Source: Mesobacterium_A sp034670065 (lineage in GTDB: Bacteria; Pseudomonadota; Alphaproteobacteria; Rhodobacterales; Rhodobacteraceae). Taken from it: DNA of 64,000 nucleotides. Where the stretch lies: the NCBI GenBank assembly GCA_034670065.1, contig JAXMOG010000001.1, positions 620,001-684,000 on the forward strand. Reading direction: 5' to 3'. The position numbers and the translations under genes were made by a program. Positions 36,851 to 45,187 of the stretch are shown here, piece by piece (the first letter of the stretch is position 1; each line of letters begins with the position of its first letter). The notes under the pieces are model-generated. The model ran no database searches and was not told the origin of the DNA. It saw nothing but the letters and a program-made list of their open reading frames with translations.

Positions 36851-39025
36851 TCAGTCTTGCGTGTGGGTCAGTTTAGGAACGTCCGACGCGCCTGCTGATC
36901 CGCGACCCGAAAGCGATGGGTTTTCCATAAAGAAACGGTGGCAGTTAAAGGCAAACTCCCCCTCGGGGACAACCGCGCGTGAGAACGAGCCATCGGGCGC
37001 CATGACCCAGCTTTGCGCCACATCAGCCAGGTTGGCTGCCATGATCTGGCTGACAATCTGCGCTTTGACGGTGGGGTTTTTGATATCCACCAAGGTTTCA
37101 ACCCGGCGGTTCAGGTTTCGGCTCATCCAATCTGCCGAAGAGATATAGACCTTGGCCCGTTTGGACGGCAGCCCATGACCATTGCCAAAGCACACAATGC
37201 GCGAATGCTCCAGAAACCGACCGATGATGGATTTGACCCGAATGTTTTCGCTAAGTCCTTTGACACCCGGTCGCAGGCCACAAATGCCACGGATGACACA
37301 GTCAATTTTGACGCCCGCCTGACTGGCCGCATATAACGCATCAATGATACCCGGCTCGATCAGGGAATTCATCTTGATCCAAATCTGTGCGGGGCGGCCC
37401 TTGCGGGCATGTTCTGCCTCCGCTGCGATCATCTCCAGCATTCGGGATTTTAACGAATGTGGTGAAATCGCAAGGTTTTCCAACTGGGCTGGCAAGGCAT
37501 AGCCGGACAGGTAATTGAACACCTTGGTTGCATCGCGCCCCAGCGTTGGATCACAGGTAAAGAACGACAGGTCCGTGTAAATCTTGGCCGTGATCGGGTG
37601 GTAGTTCCCGGTGCCGTAGTGGGTATAGGTGACCAACTTGTCGCCTTCGCGCCGCACCACGGTGGAAATCTTGGCGTGAGTTTTCCAATCCAAGAAACCA
37701 TAGACCACATGCGCGCCTGCCCGTTCCAATCGGCGGGACTGACGGATGTTTGCGGCCTCGTCAAACCGGGCTTTCAGCTCTACCAAAGCGGTGACAGATT
37801 TGCCCTCTTCCGCAGCTTCGCACAGCGCGCTGACAATGGGAGAGTTGCGCGAGGTCCGATACAGCGTTTGCTTAATCGCAACCACATCCGGATCAGCCGC
37901 CGCCTGCTTCAAAAACCGCACGACCATATCAAAGGTCTCATACGGGTGGTGCAACAGCATATCCTTGGACCGGATCGCGTCAAACATATCACCTTCGTGG
38001 TCTTGCACCCGTTCCGGCACGCGCGGCTGAAAGGCGGGCCACAACAGGTCTGTGCACTCGTCCAGCACCAGTTCCTTCAGATCGGCAACGCCGATCATGC
38101 CATCAACCTCGATCAGCTCTTCCTCGACCACATGCAATTCACGCATGACGACCTGTTTCAGCCCTTCGGGCGCACCAGCGGAAATGGTCAGGCGCACCAC
38201 CTCCCCCCGGCGGCGGCGCTTCAGTGCAACTTCAAATTCGCGCACCAAATCTTCGGCTTCGTCTTCGACTTCCAGATCGCTGTCACGCAGTACCCGGAAT
38301 TCAAAATAGTCTTTGACGGCATAGCCGGGGAACAGACTGTCGATGTGCAACAGCAGCAGTTCTTCCAAGGGTATATAACGAAACCGCATGTCTTCGGTTG
38401 CGGGCAACTGTACGAACCGGTCAATCTGCGCAGGAATGGGCAACAACGCCTTGCGCGGCACGCCTTTGCCCCGCTGCAATTCCAGTGCCAGACAGAACCC
38501 CGTGTTGGCTATAAACGGAAACGGATGCGCAGGGTCGATGGCCAAAGGCGACAAGACCGGAAACACTTTTTCCAGAAACGTGACGTCCAGATGAGCCAGA
38601 TCATCAGCGTTCAGCTTATCCCTTGTCAGAATTTCGATGCCGTTTGTGCGCATCTCATCGCGCAGCTGGTTCAGCACCTTTTGCTGGCTGGCCATCAAAT
38701 TGCGGGCGTCGTCGTCGATCAGCACCAATTGTTCCGCAGGGGTCAATCCATCTGCTGCGGGTGTGTGGTTGCCCGCTTGGGCCAATTCTCGCAAACCCGC
38801 CACCCGAACTGTATAAAACTCATCCAGGTTATCTGCCGAAATCGACAGAAAGCGCAGACGTTCCAACAAGGGCACACGGGGGTTTTCCGCCTCTTCCAGA
38901 ACGCGCCAGTTAAACCCCAGCCAACTCAGCTCTCGGTTAAAGAAACGGATCGGACCAGACAGATCAAGATCGGTCAGATCGACGGCGGATGGGATGGGTG
39001 ATTTCAGGAAGTCAGCGTTTGTCAT
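36851..39025 (-). CDS. ppk: Polyphosphate kinase 1
   Basis: A 724-residue enzyme that makes inorganic polyphosphate from ATP through a phosphohistidine. The N-terminal domain begins FFNRELSWLGFNWRVLEEA. The catalytic domains show WKTHAKISTV, THYGTGNYHPITAKIYTD and SADWMSRNLNRRVE, which carry the phosphorylated-His and phosphate-binding motifs. ATG 39025 is chosen over a start 5 codons upstream. It follows hdaA by 40 bases in the same unit and ends at a bidirectional terminator. Confidence 0.97.
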   Translation of the reverse strand: MTNADFLKSPIPSAVDLTDLDLSGPIRFFNRELSWLGFNWRVLEEAENPRVPLLERLRFLSISADNLDEFYTVRVAGLRELAQAGNHTPAADGLTPAEQLVLIDDDARNLMASQQKVLNQLRDEMRTNGIEILTRDKLNADDLAHLDVTFLEKVFPVLSPLAIDPAHPFPFIANTGFCLALELQRGKGVPRKALLPIPAQIDRFVQLPATEDMRFRYIPLEELLLLHIDSLFPGYAVKDYFEFRVLRDSDLEVEDEAEDLVREFEVALKRRRRGEVVRLTISAGAPEGLKQVVMRELHVVEEELIEVDGMIGVADLKELVLDECTDLLWPAFQPRVPERVQDHEGDMFDAIRSKDMLLHHPYETFDMVVRFLKQAAADPDVVAIKQTLYRTSRNSPIVSALCEAAEEGKSVTALVELKARFDEAANIRQSRRLERAGAHVVYGFLDWKTHAKISTVVRREGDKLVTYTHYGTGNYHPITAKIYTDLSFFTCDPTLGRDATKVFNYLSGYALPAQLENLAISPHSLKSRMLEMIAAEAEHARKGRPAQIWIKMNSLIEPGIIDALYAASQAGVKIDCVIRGICGLRPGVKGLSENIRVKSIIGRFLEHSRIVCFGNGHGLPSKRAKVYISSADWMSRNLNRRVETLVDIKNPTVKAQIVSQIMAANLADVAQSWVMAPDGSFSRAVVPEGEFAFNCHRFFMENPSLSGRGSAGASDVPKLTHTQD

Positions 39026-39065
39026 GGCGGTGCTTATCACCTTGGATTGTAAAAGATTTACGACG

Positions 39066-39761
39066 CTATTCTAACGCCTCGTCGCCCCTCGCCACAAGGG
39101 CGGCCAGCGCCTCTTTCGCGCGATTGCGGTTGGCCCCCCCAGCGGTGCCCATTGCGCGGCGATCAATCTCTTCCACAATTCGGCCTGCCATCAAGAAGGA
39201 CCGGGGCATATGCTTGACCAGATAGGGGATCACATCCTTGGACGGGATGGATTGCCGATCCGCGAACAGCTTGGCCAGAACGGCCGTCAGCAGCATGTCG
39301 TCAGGTTGCTCCAACTGGGCAACCTGTGTGCCTTGCATCCGGCTGGCCAGATCGGGCAACACAATGCCCCAGTCGCGTGGCGGTGTGTCAGCGGTCAGCA
39401 ACAAGGCTTTGCCTTCTGCCAGAACCAGATTGTGCAAATGAAACAGCGCTTCTTCGGCGTCACGATTGCCAGCAATGTCCGGCACGTCCTCGACACATAC
39501 AGGGCTTTGGGCCAGTTGCGGGATATCGGCTGCAACCAGATCCTTTGCGGCCAGAATGGTTGCGCCACTTTCGGCCGCCCAGACATGCGCCAGATGGGTT
39601 TTGCCCGCGCCTTTGGGGCCAGTCAGCACCAATTTGCGCGCAGGCCAGTGCTGCCAGCCATCCACCAAGGCCAGGGCCAATGCGTTGGGCGGCGCTACAA
39701 AAAAGTTCTCGCGTCCAAGTGCGGGACGCACTGGAAGGGACATGTTGTATTGTTCTGACAT
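39066..39761 (-). CDS. hdaA: DnaA-like ATPase, replication regulator HdaA type
   Basis: A 231-residue AAA+ protein related to DnaA but lacking its DNA-binding domain. Walker A is TGPKGAGKTHLAHVWA; the Walker B-like position is VCVEDVPDI. The N-terminus MSEQYNMSLPVRPALGRENF includes the short clamp-binding region (QYNMSLPV-like) by which Hda docks on the beta clamp to stimulate DnaA-ATP hydrolysis. That role is established for Hda/HdaA and is inferred here. It starts one base after the AI-2E transporter stop and precedes ppk. Confidence 0.85.
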   Translation of the reverse strand: MSEQYNMSLPVRPALGRENFFVAPPNALALALVDGWQHWPARKLVLTGPKGAGKTHLAHVWAAESGATILAAKDLVAADIPQLAQSPVCVEDVPDIAGNRDAEEALFHLHNLVLAEGKALLLTADTPPRDWGIVLPDLASRMQGTQVAQLEQPDDMLLTAVLAKLFADRQSIPSKDVIPYLVKHMPRSFLMAGRIVEEIDRRAMGTAGGANRNRAKEALAALVARGDEALE

Positions 39762-39762
39762 A

Positions 39763-40833
39763 TCAAGTGTCGTCTTGCTGGTCGGACAACCCCCTGTACA
39801 GGCGCCCCCCCATGTATTGACCAATCGCAAACCTGGCCACGACGCCAATCGCTGCCGCCATGGGCACAGCCACCAGCAACCCAACAAATCCAAACAGCGC
39901 ACCACCCACCGACAAGGCCAACAGCAGCCAGACGGGATGCAGGCCAACCGAGCCGCCAACCAAACGCGGTGTCAGAATGTTACCTTCGATCATTTGACCG
40001 ATCACAAACAGAACAATGACCAAAACGATTGAGGTCCAATCGCCCCAGAACTGGAACGCGGCCAACCCAATGGCCAAGGCTCCGCCAACCAATGCGCCGA
40101 CATAGGGAATGAAGGTCAGCGCCCCGGCGATCACGCCAACCACCAGCCCGAACTGCAGACCAACCGCCCACAGCCCAATCGCGTAATACGACCCAAGGAT
40201 CAGGCAGACTGTTCCCATGCCACGCACAAAGGCCGACAGGGTTTTGTCGATATCAGTGGCAAGGCGTCGGATGACTGGAGCATGGTCGCGCGGCAGCATT
40301 TCGTCGATCCGGGCCACCATGTTGTCCCAGTCCAACAGCATATAAACCGCAACGACCGGAACAATCACGATCAGCGTCACGATATTAAAGATGCCCGCAG
40401 CCGAGTTCAGAAGCGAATTCAGCAGCTGACCGCCCCGGTCGCGAACTGTTTCGCCCAGAGATGCCAAGCTTTGGCGCAAAATACTGTCTTCCACCATGAT
40501 CGACGGGAACCGTTCAGTCAGGAAGGCCAGAAAGTCGCGGGCCAATTGGGGGGCAGATTCGATCAGTTGAACACTTTGCTGAATCAACGTCGGAATAACC
40601 ATCAGGGCCATGAAGATGAAAAGCAGCAGCCCGATCACTGTGATAATGGCCGTTGCGGCCGCCCGGCTGAAACGCATCCGCTCTAATCGATCTGCGACAG
40701 GATCAAGGAAATAGGCAATCGCTCCGCCCAGCACAAATGGCAGCATCACATCACCCAGCAACCACAGCAGCCCAACAAACACAGCCGTGGCCAAGCCCCA
40801 ATATTTCATCTGATCCTGAACAGGCAACGCCAT
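39763..40833 (-). CDS. AI-2E/PerM family membrane protein
   Basis: A 356-residue protein with about eight hydrophobic helices in the AI-2E/PerM arrangement. Conserved segments include LGGAIAYFLDPVADRLER near the N-terminus, FIPYVGALVGGALAI in the middle and EGNILTPRLVGGSVGLHPVWLL near the end. Members work as autoinducer or cation exporters; the substrate is not predictable. Its stop and the hdaA start are separated by a single base, so the two are coupled. Confidence 0.92.
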   Translation of the reverse strand: MALPVQDQMKYWGLATAVFVGLLWLLGDVMLPFVLGGAIAYFLDPVADRLERMRFSRAAATAIITVIGLLLFIFMALMVIPTLIQQSVQLIESAPQLARDFLAFLTERFPSIMVEDSILRQSLASLGETVRDRGGQLLNSLLNSAAGIFNIVTLIVIVPVVAVYMLLDWDNMVARIDEMLPRDHAPVIRRLATDIDKTLSAFVRGMGTVCLILGSYYAIGLWAVGLQFGLVVGVIAGALTFIPYVGALVGGALAIGLAAFQFWGDWTSIVLVIVLFVIGQMIEGNILTPRLVGGSVGLHPVWLLLALSVGGALFGFVGLLVAVPMAAAIGVVARFAIGQYMGGRLYRGLSDQQDDT

Positions 40834-40836
40834 GAA

Positions 40837-41025
40837 TTATCCCTTTCTCTTCCCAAGGATATTGCGCGCAGGCTGCATGACTTCAACCCCGCACAGGCCT
40901 GCAACCAATGGAACGCGCGATTTGCGGCTGAATTGCCCCGCCCTGTCCGGTGCATTCGCACAGGCTTGGACGACCAAGCTTTTGTAATCCGGTGCGATCA
41001 TGTGCTTGCCTGTCTTGGTGCGCAT
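40837..41025 (-). CDS. Possible small basic protein ahead of the AI-2E gene
   Basis: A 62-residue open frame (MRTKTGKHMIAPDYKSLVVQ...) ending only three bases before the AI-2E start. This spacing, like the 1-base gap downstream, argues for a real translated gene. GAGGCAGG lies upstream of ATG 41025; an internal ATG at 41001 is another possible start. It is rich in Lys and Arg and has two cysteines. I recognise no family. It could equally be a leader frame with a translational-coupling role. Confidence 0.45.
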   Translation of the reverse strand: MRTKTGKHMIAPDYKSLVVQACANAPDRAGQFSRKSRVPLVAGLCGVEVMQPARNILGKRKG

Positions 41026-41064
41026 CACTAAACCTGCCTCAACCAGTAATTACAGGACACATCC

Positions 41065-42411
41065 ATGCGCCTTTCCCGCTATTTCCTGCCCGTTCTAAAG
41101 GAAACCCCTGCCGAGGCCCAGATTGTCAGTCACCGACTGATGCTGCGTGCGGGCATGATCAAGCAGGCGCAAGCCGGGATTTATTCCTGGCTGCCCTTGG
41201 GTTTCAAAGTTCTACGCAACATTGAAAACATCGTGCATCAGGAACAACAGCGTGCCGGACACATTCCGATGTTGATGCCCACGCTGCAATCCGCTGACCT
41301 GTGGCGCGAAAGCGGCCGGTATGATGACTATGGCGAAGAAATGCTGCGCATCACTGACCGTCATGGACGGGATATGTTGTATGGCCCCACCAATGAAGAG
41401 CTGATCACCGACATTTTCCGCTCTAACGTCAGCAGCTACAAAGACCTGCCCCTGACGCTTTATCACATCCAGTGGAAGTTCCGGGACGAAGTACGCCCTC
41501 GCTTTGGTGTGATGCGTGGCCGCGAATTCTTGATGAAAGACGGCTATAACTTTGATCTGACCAAGGAAGACGCCCTGCACGCGTACAATCGCCATCTGGT
41601 CAGCTATCTGCGCACCTATGAGCGCATGGGATTGCAGGCGATTCCGATGCGTGCCGACGGCGGGCCAATTGGCGGGGATTACACCCATGAATTCTTGGTG
41701 CTGGCCGAAACCGGTGAATCCGAAGTGTTCTATGACAGCGAAATCACCGATCTGAAGTTTGGCGATCGGACAATTGATTTTGACGATGTCGCACAATGCG
41801 AAGCCGTGCTTCAGGAATTTACCAGCCGTTACGCCCGTACCGACGAAACCCATGTTGCTGCAGAATTTGAAGCGCAAGTCCCCGAAGAGCGGCGCAAAAC
41901 CGCCCGCGGGATCGAAGTGGGACAGATCTTCTATTTCGGCACCAAGTATTCCGAAGCCATGGGCGCTACTGTGGCAGATGGCGATGGCGGCAAAGTGCCC
42001 GTGCATATGGGCAGCCATGGGATCGGCGTATCGCGCCTGCTGGGTGCAATCATCGAAGCCAGCCATGACGACAAGGGCATCATCTGGCCCGAGGGGGTGA
42101 CCCCCTTCCATTGTGGCATTATCAACCTGAAGCAAGGCGATGAGACCGCAGATGGCGCATGCCAGGCCCTGTATGACAGCCTGACCGCAATCGGGTTGGA
42201 GCCGCTTTACGATGATCGCAAAGAACGCGCAGGCGCGAAATTTGCAACGATGGACCTGATCGGGTTGCCATGGCGTATCACGGTTGGACCGCGTGGCCTG
42301 AAAAACGGGGTTGTTGAATTGACCAGCCGCCGGACCGGTGAAAGCGAAGAGCTACCGCCAGAGCAGGCCGTCGCACGGATTGCCGCCATTTACGGGCGCG
42401 CCTCCGCGTAA
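41065..42411 (+). CDS. proS: Proline-tRNA ligase, type without editing domain
   Basis: A 448-residue class II synthetase, short compared with the roughly 570-residue form because the inserted editing domain is missing, as usual in alphaproteobacteria. Motif 1 region, motif 2 (FRDEVRPRFGVMRGREFLMKDGY) and motif 3 (GSHGIGVSRLLGA) are present, followed by the anticodon-binding domain. Lack of cis editing means that a free-standing editing factor would be needed to clear Ala-tRNA(Pro). The ATG sits five bases after AGGACAC-like sequence. A strong terminator follows. Confidence 0.96.
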   Translation: MRLSRYFLPVLKETPAEAQIVSHRLMLRAGMIKQAQAGIYSWLPLGFKVLRNIENIVHQEQQRAGHIPMLMPTLQSADLWRESGRYDDYGEEMLRITDRHGRDMLYGPTNEELITDIFRSNVSSYKDLPLTLYHIQWKFRDEVRPRFGVMRGREFLMKDGYNFDLTKEDALHAYNRHLVSYLRTYERMGLQAIPMRADGGPIGGDYTHEFLVLAETGESEVFYDSEITDLKFGDRTIDFDDVAQCEAVLQEFTSRYARTDETHVAAEFEAQVPEERRKTARGIEVGQIFYFGTKYSEAMGATVADGDGGKVPVHMGSHGIGVSRLLGAIIEASHDDKGIIWPEGVTPFHCGIINLKQGDETADGACQALYDSLTAIGLEPLYDDRKERAGAKFATMDLIGLPWRITVGPRGLKNGVVELTSRRTGESEELPPEQAVARIAAIYGRASA

Positions 42412-42434
42412 CGATCTGAGAAATTTATGCATTT

Positions 42435-42470
42435 CGGGCCCGCGTCACTGCGGGCCCGTTTGCGTTTTCG
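42435..42470 (+). terminator. Rho-independent terminator after proS
   Basis: A 9-bp perfect GC stem (42435-42443 with 42450-42458), a 6-base loop and a T-rich tail TTTGCGTTTT. Confidence 0.85.
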
Positions 42471-42551
42471 GCCCTTGTTTTATTGACCTTCTGGTAAAAC
42501 AATCGCTCCTGCGGCACGATTTTTGCTGCGCTGCAGCTTTGAATTCTCTTG

Positions 42552-42567
42552 CCGAAACCGGTTTCGG
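42552..42567. promoter_or_regulatory. Palindromic LacI-type operator
   Basis: CCGAAACCGGTTTCGG is a perfect 16-bp palindrome with the central CG step typical of LacI/PurR-family operators. It ends 31 bases before the LacI-type regulator gene that heads the sugar operon, so autoregulation and control of the entire operon are likely. Confidence 0.75.
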
Positions 42568-42598
42568 AGGTTTCTTGTGAGTCGCAAGGAGAAGCTCA

Positions 42599-43723
42599 AT
42601 GTCCAAGGTTCCATCAACGCGCCCGTCCGGGTCGCGTGTCAGGAAACGAGTCACGATCGACGATCTGGCAAGCTACCTGTGCCTGACAAAGGGCACGGTC
42701 AGCCGGGCGTTGAACGACTATCCGGATATTGCAGAACGCACCCGTCGGCGGGTACGAAAAGCCGCTGAAACGCTGGGCTATCAGCCTATGGCACATGCGC
42801 AGGCCATTCGGACCGGACGTGTGCGCGCACTCGGTTTGGTTCTGGAAGTGGGCGAACATGACGGCAGCCGGCCGTTTCTGGCAGAGTTTCTGGCGGGCGT
42901 TTCGCAACGTGCCGCCACCGAAGGCTGGACACTGACCCTGACCACAGCGGCCAACACGGCCGATACCCTGCGCCAGATGAAATCTCTGCGGGAAGAAAAC
43001 AAGGCTGATGGCTTTATCCTGCCCCGCACCCGTATCACCGATGCGCGGATCAATTTTCTGCACCGCGAAGATGTGCCTTTTGTGATCTATGGCCGGACGC
43101 AGGATCCAAGCGGATGTGCGTGGTACGATGTAGCCGGTGAAGACGCCATGCGCGACGCGGTTCGCGCCCTTTATAAGCTGGGACATCGGCGCATTGGATT
43201 TGTCCGGGGCGGAACCGGTCTGAACTATTCGATCCTACGGCATGATGGGTATCTGGCGGGTTTGGCCGAATGTGGGCTAACCCCGGATCCGTCGCTTGTT
43301 GCCGAAGCCGCGGTAAACCGGGCAGATGGCGCAGCACAGACAATGACACTGTTGCGCACCGCGCAGCCACCTACGGCCGTGGTATTTGCCGTGGATCGCG
43401 CGGCTTTGGGTGCCTATGTCGCCGCGCAATCCTTGGGCCTGCAAATCGGGCGTGACCTGTCTGTTATCAGCTATGATGGCATCCCCGAAGGCGCGCTGAT
43501 GCAGCCGCCACTGACAACGTTCTCTGTTGACTCGCGCCATGCCGGTTCTCGTCTGGCCGACCTTCTGATCCGCCGGATCAGAGGCGAAGAACCGACAGAG
43601 TTGCGCGAAATCTCTTCTGCGCAGTTTCTTGACAGAAGCTCGCACGGGACCCCGGCCCTGACCTCGCAGCAGATCGCTGCGAAAGTTCGGGCAAATCATA
43701 TACTCATGGGAGGTACTAAATGA
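42599..43723 (+). CDS. LacI family transcriptional regulator of the osmolyte/sugar operon
   Basis: A 374-residue repressor. After a 15-residue basic arm, the helix-turn-helix VTIDDLASYLCLTKGTVSRALNDYPDIAE and the hinge region lead into a periplasmic-binding-protein-like effector domain (ALGLVLEVGEHDGSRPFLAEF to the C-terminus). The HTH and the order of downstream genes resemble AglR-type regulators of alpha-glucoside operons. Its stop overlaps the binding-protein start (ATGA), so it is the first gene of the operon and probably represses it through the palindrome at 42552. Confidence 0.92.
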   Translation: MSKVPSTRPSGSRVRKRVTIDDLASYLCLTKGTVSRALNDYPDIAERTRRRVRKAAETLGYQPMAHAQAIRTGRVRALGLVLEVGEHDGSRPFLAEFLAGVSQRAATEGWTLTLTTAANTADTLRQMKSLREENKADGFILPRTRITDARINFLHREDVPFVIYGRTQDPSGCAWYDVAGEDAMRDAVRALYKLGHRRIGFVRGGTGLNYSILRHDGYLAGLAECGLTPDPSLVAEAAVNRADGAAQTMTLLRTAQPPTAVVFAVDRAALGAYVAAQSLGLQIGRDLSVISYDGIPEGALMQPPLTTFSVDSRHAGSRLADLLIRRIRGEEPTELREISSAQFLDRSSHGTPALTSQQIAAKVRANHILMGGTK

Positions 43724-45066
43724 CAAAATACACCAAACTTCTGACCGGGTCTGCGATGGCACTGGCGTTGATGGCCAGCGCTGTTTCCGCTGACACCATC
43801 CGGTTCTGGACAACCGAAGAACAGCCAGAGCGTCTGGCCAAACAACAAGAGATGGCGGCGCAGTTCAAAGCGGCGTCAGGACATGATGTCGAAGTCATTC
43901 CCGTCACGGAAAAAGATTTGGGCACACGGGCCACAGCGGCCTTTGCAGCTGGTGATCTGCCAGATGTGATCTATCATCCGCTGCAATATGCCCTGCCATG
44001 GGCCGAAGCAGGTATTCTGGACACCGAAGCCGCCACGGATGTGGTTGAAGACCTGGGCAAAGGCACCTTCGCGCCCGGCGCGTTGGCGATGGCAGATTTT
44101 GACGGCGATGTCGCCTCTGTTCCTGTCGACGGCTGGACGCAGATGATCGTCTACCGCAAAGACCTGTTCGAAGCGAATGGCCTGGAAGCCCCCACAAGCT
44201 ATGCCGCGGTCAGTGCTGCGTTGGGCAAGCTGCATAACCCGCCAGAAATGTTTGGTTTTGTTGCGGCCACCAAGGTTGATGAAAACTTCATGAGCCAGGT
44301 TCTGGAGCATGTCTTCCTGGCCAATGGCGTTTCGCCTGTTGGTCCGGATGGATTTACGCCGCTGGACGTTGCAGCCACCACCGAAGTTCTGGAATTCTAC
44401 AAAGAGATTGCAGAAGCTTCGCCCCCCGGTGACTTGTTCTGGAAGCAATCCCGAGAGCTGTATTTCTCGGGCAATGCCGCGATGATCATTTGGTCCCCGT
44501 TCATTCTGGATGAACTGGCCGGCCTGCGTGACAGTGCGCCGCCCACAATCAATGACGATCCAACATCGTCGGCTCTGGCATCCCAAACCGGTATCGTGAC
44601 CAACTTCAGCGGCCCTTCCAACCCAGGTGGCGCAGCATGGGGTGACATCCGTTACTTTGGCATCACGTCCGACGCCAATACCAATGTCGCCGCTGAATTC
44701 GTGAAGTTCTCGATGGATGAAGGTTACGGCCAGACCCTGTCGATTGCACCTGAAGGCAAGTTCCCAGTCCGGGCGGGTACAGCAGATGCACCTAACAAGT
44801 TCAAAGACTTGTGGGCAACATTGCCCGTTGGTGTTGATCGCAAGGCCCCGCTGGGCGAGCTGTATGCCCAGGAAATGATCGACGAAATCGTCGGTGGTCT
44901 GGAAGTTGCACAACGTTGGGGTGTGGCCGATGGACAGCTGGCGCTGGCATCGAAAATGATCAACGCGCAAGCCATCAACCGCGTTGTACGTCAGTTCATT
45001 GACGGCGAAGTTGACGCAGCAGCCGCCGTTGCCGCGATGAACGCTGAGCTGGCGACCATCGAATAA
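43720..45066 (+). CDS. ABC transporter solute-binding protein (carbohydrate/osmolyte, CUT1 type)
   Basis: A 448-residue periplasmic binding protein. Residues 1-24 form a signal peptide (ending AVSA, then DTIRFW). The mature part has the family 1 binding-protein pattern FWTTEEQPERLAKQQ, DLPDVIYHPLQYALPWAEAG, VPVDGWTQMIVYRKDLFEANG. It should deliver a sugar or glycoside to the two permeases downstream. Similarity to AglE-like proteins is an impression from layout, not from a search. Two stem-loops follow the gene (45072-45122), which may keep its mRNA level above that of the permeases. Confidence 0.9.
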   Translation: MTKYTKLLTGSAMALALMASAVSADTIRFWTTEEQPERLAKQQEMAAQFKAASGHDVEVIPVTEKDLGTRATAAFAAGDLPDVIYHPLQYALPWAEAGILDTEAATDVVEDLGKGTFAPGALAMADFDGDVASVPVDGWTQMIVYRKDLFEANGLEAPTSYAAVSAALGKLHNPPEMFGFVAATKVDENFMSQVLEHVFLANGVSPVGPDGFTPLDVAATTEVLEFYKEIAEASPPGDLFWKQSRELYFSGNAAMIIWSPFILDELAGLRDSAPPTINDDPTSSALASQTGIVTNFSGPSNPGGAAWGDIRYFGITSDANTNVAAEFVKFSMDEGYGQTLSIAPEGKFPVRAGTADAPNKFKDLWATLPVGVDRKAPLGELYAQEMIDEIVGGLEVAQRWGVADGQLALASKMINAQAINRVVRQFIDGEVDAAAAVAAMNAELATIE

Positions 45067-45071
45067 GGATC

Positions 45072-45122
45072 AGGGCGAAACGCCCCTTCCTGCCCTTCCC
45101 CTGTTGGCAATGACGGGGGAAG
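45072..45122 (+). other. Two stem-loops after the binding-protein gene
   Basis: A small hairpin (GGGCG-AAA-CGCCC, 45073-45085) and a second with stem CTTCCCC/GGGGAAG (45095-45101 with 45116-45122). No T run follows, so read-through is expected. Such structures in transporter operons often stabilise the upstream message. Confidence 0.5.
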
Positions 45123-45187
45123 GACAAATGCTATGACCAAAATCCCCTGCCCCATTTCATTCTGGCCCAAACGTTCGGACGCCCCCA

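Noticed and set aside
37598..39001. 467-codon open frame on the plus strand
   Set aside because: It lies entirely antisense to ppk, has no family pattern, and its composition is that of a shadow frame of a well-supported gene.
42483..42511. TTGACC as a -35 box for the LacI operon
   Set aside because: No acceptable -10 hexamer is found at 16-18 bases downstream.
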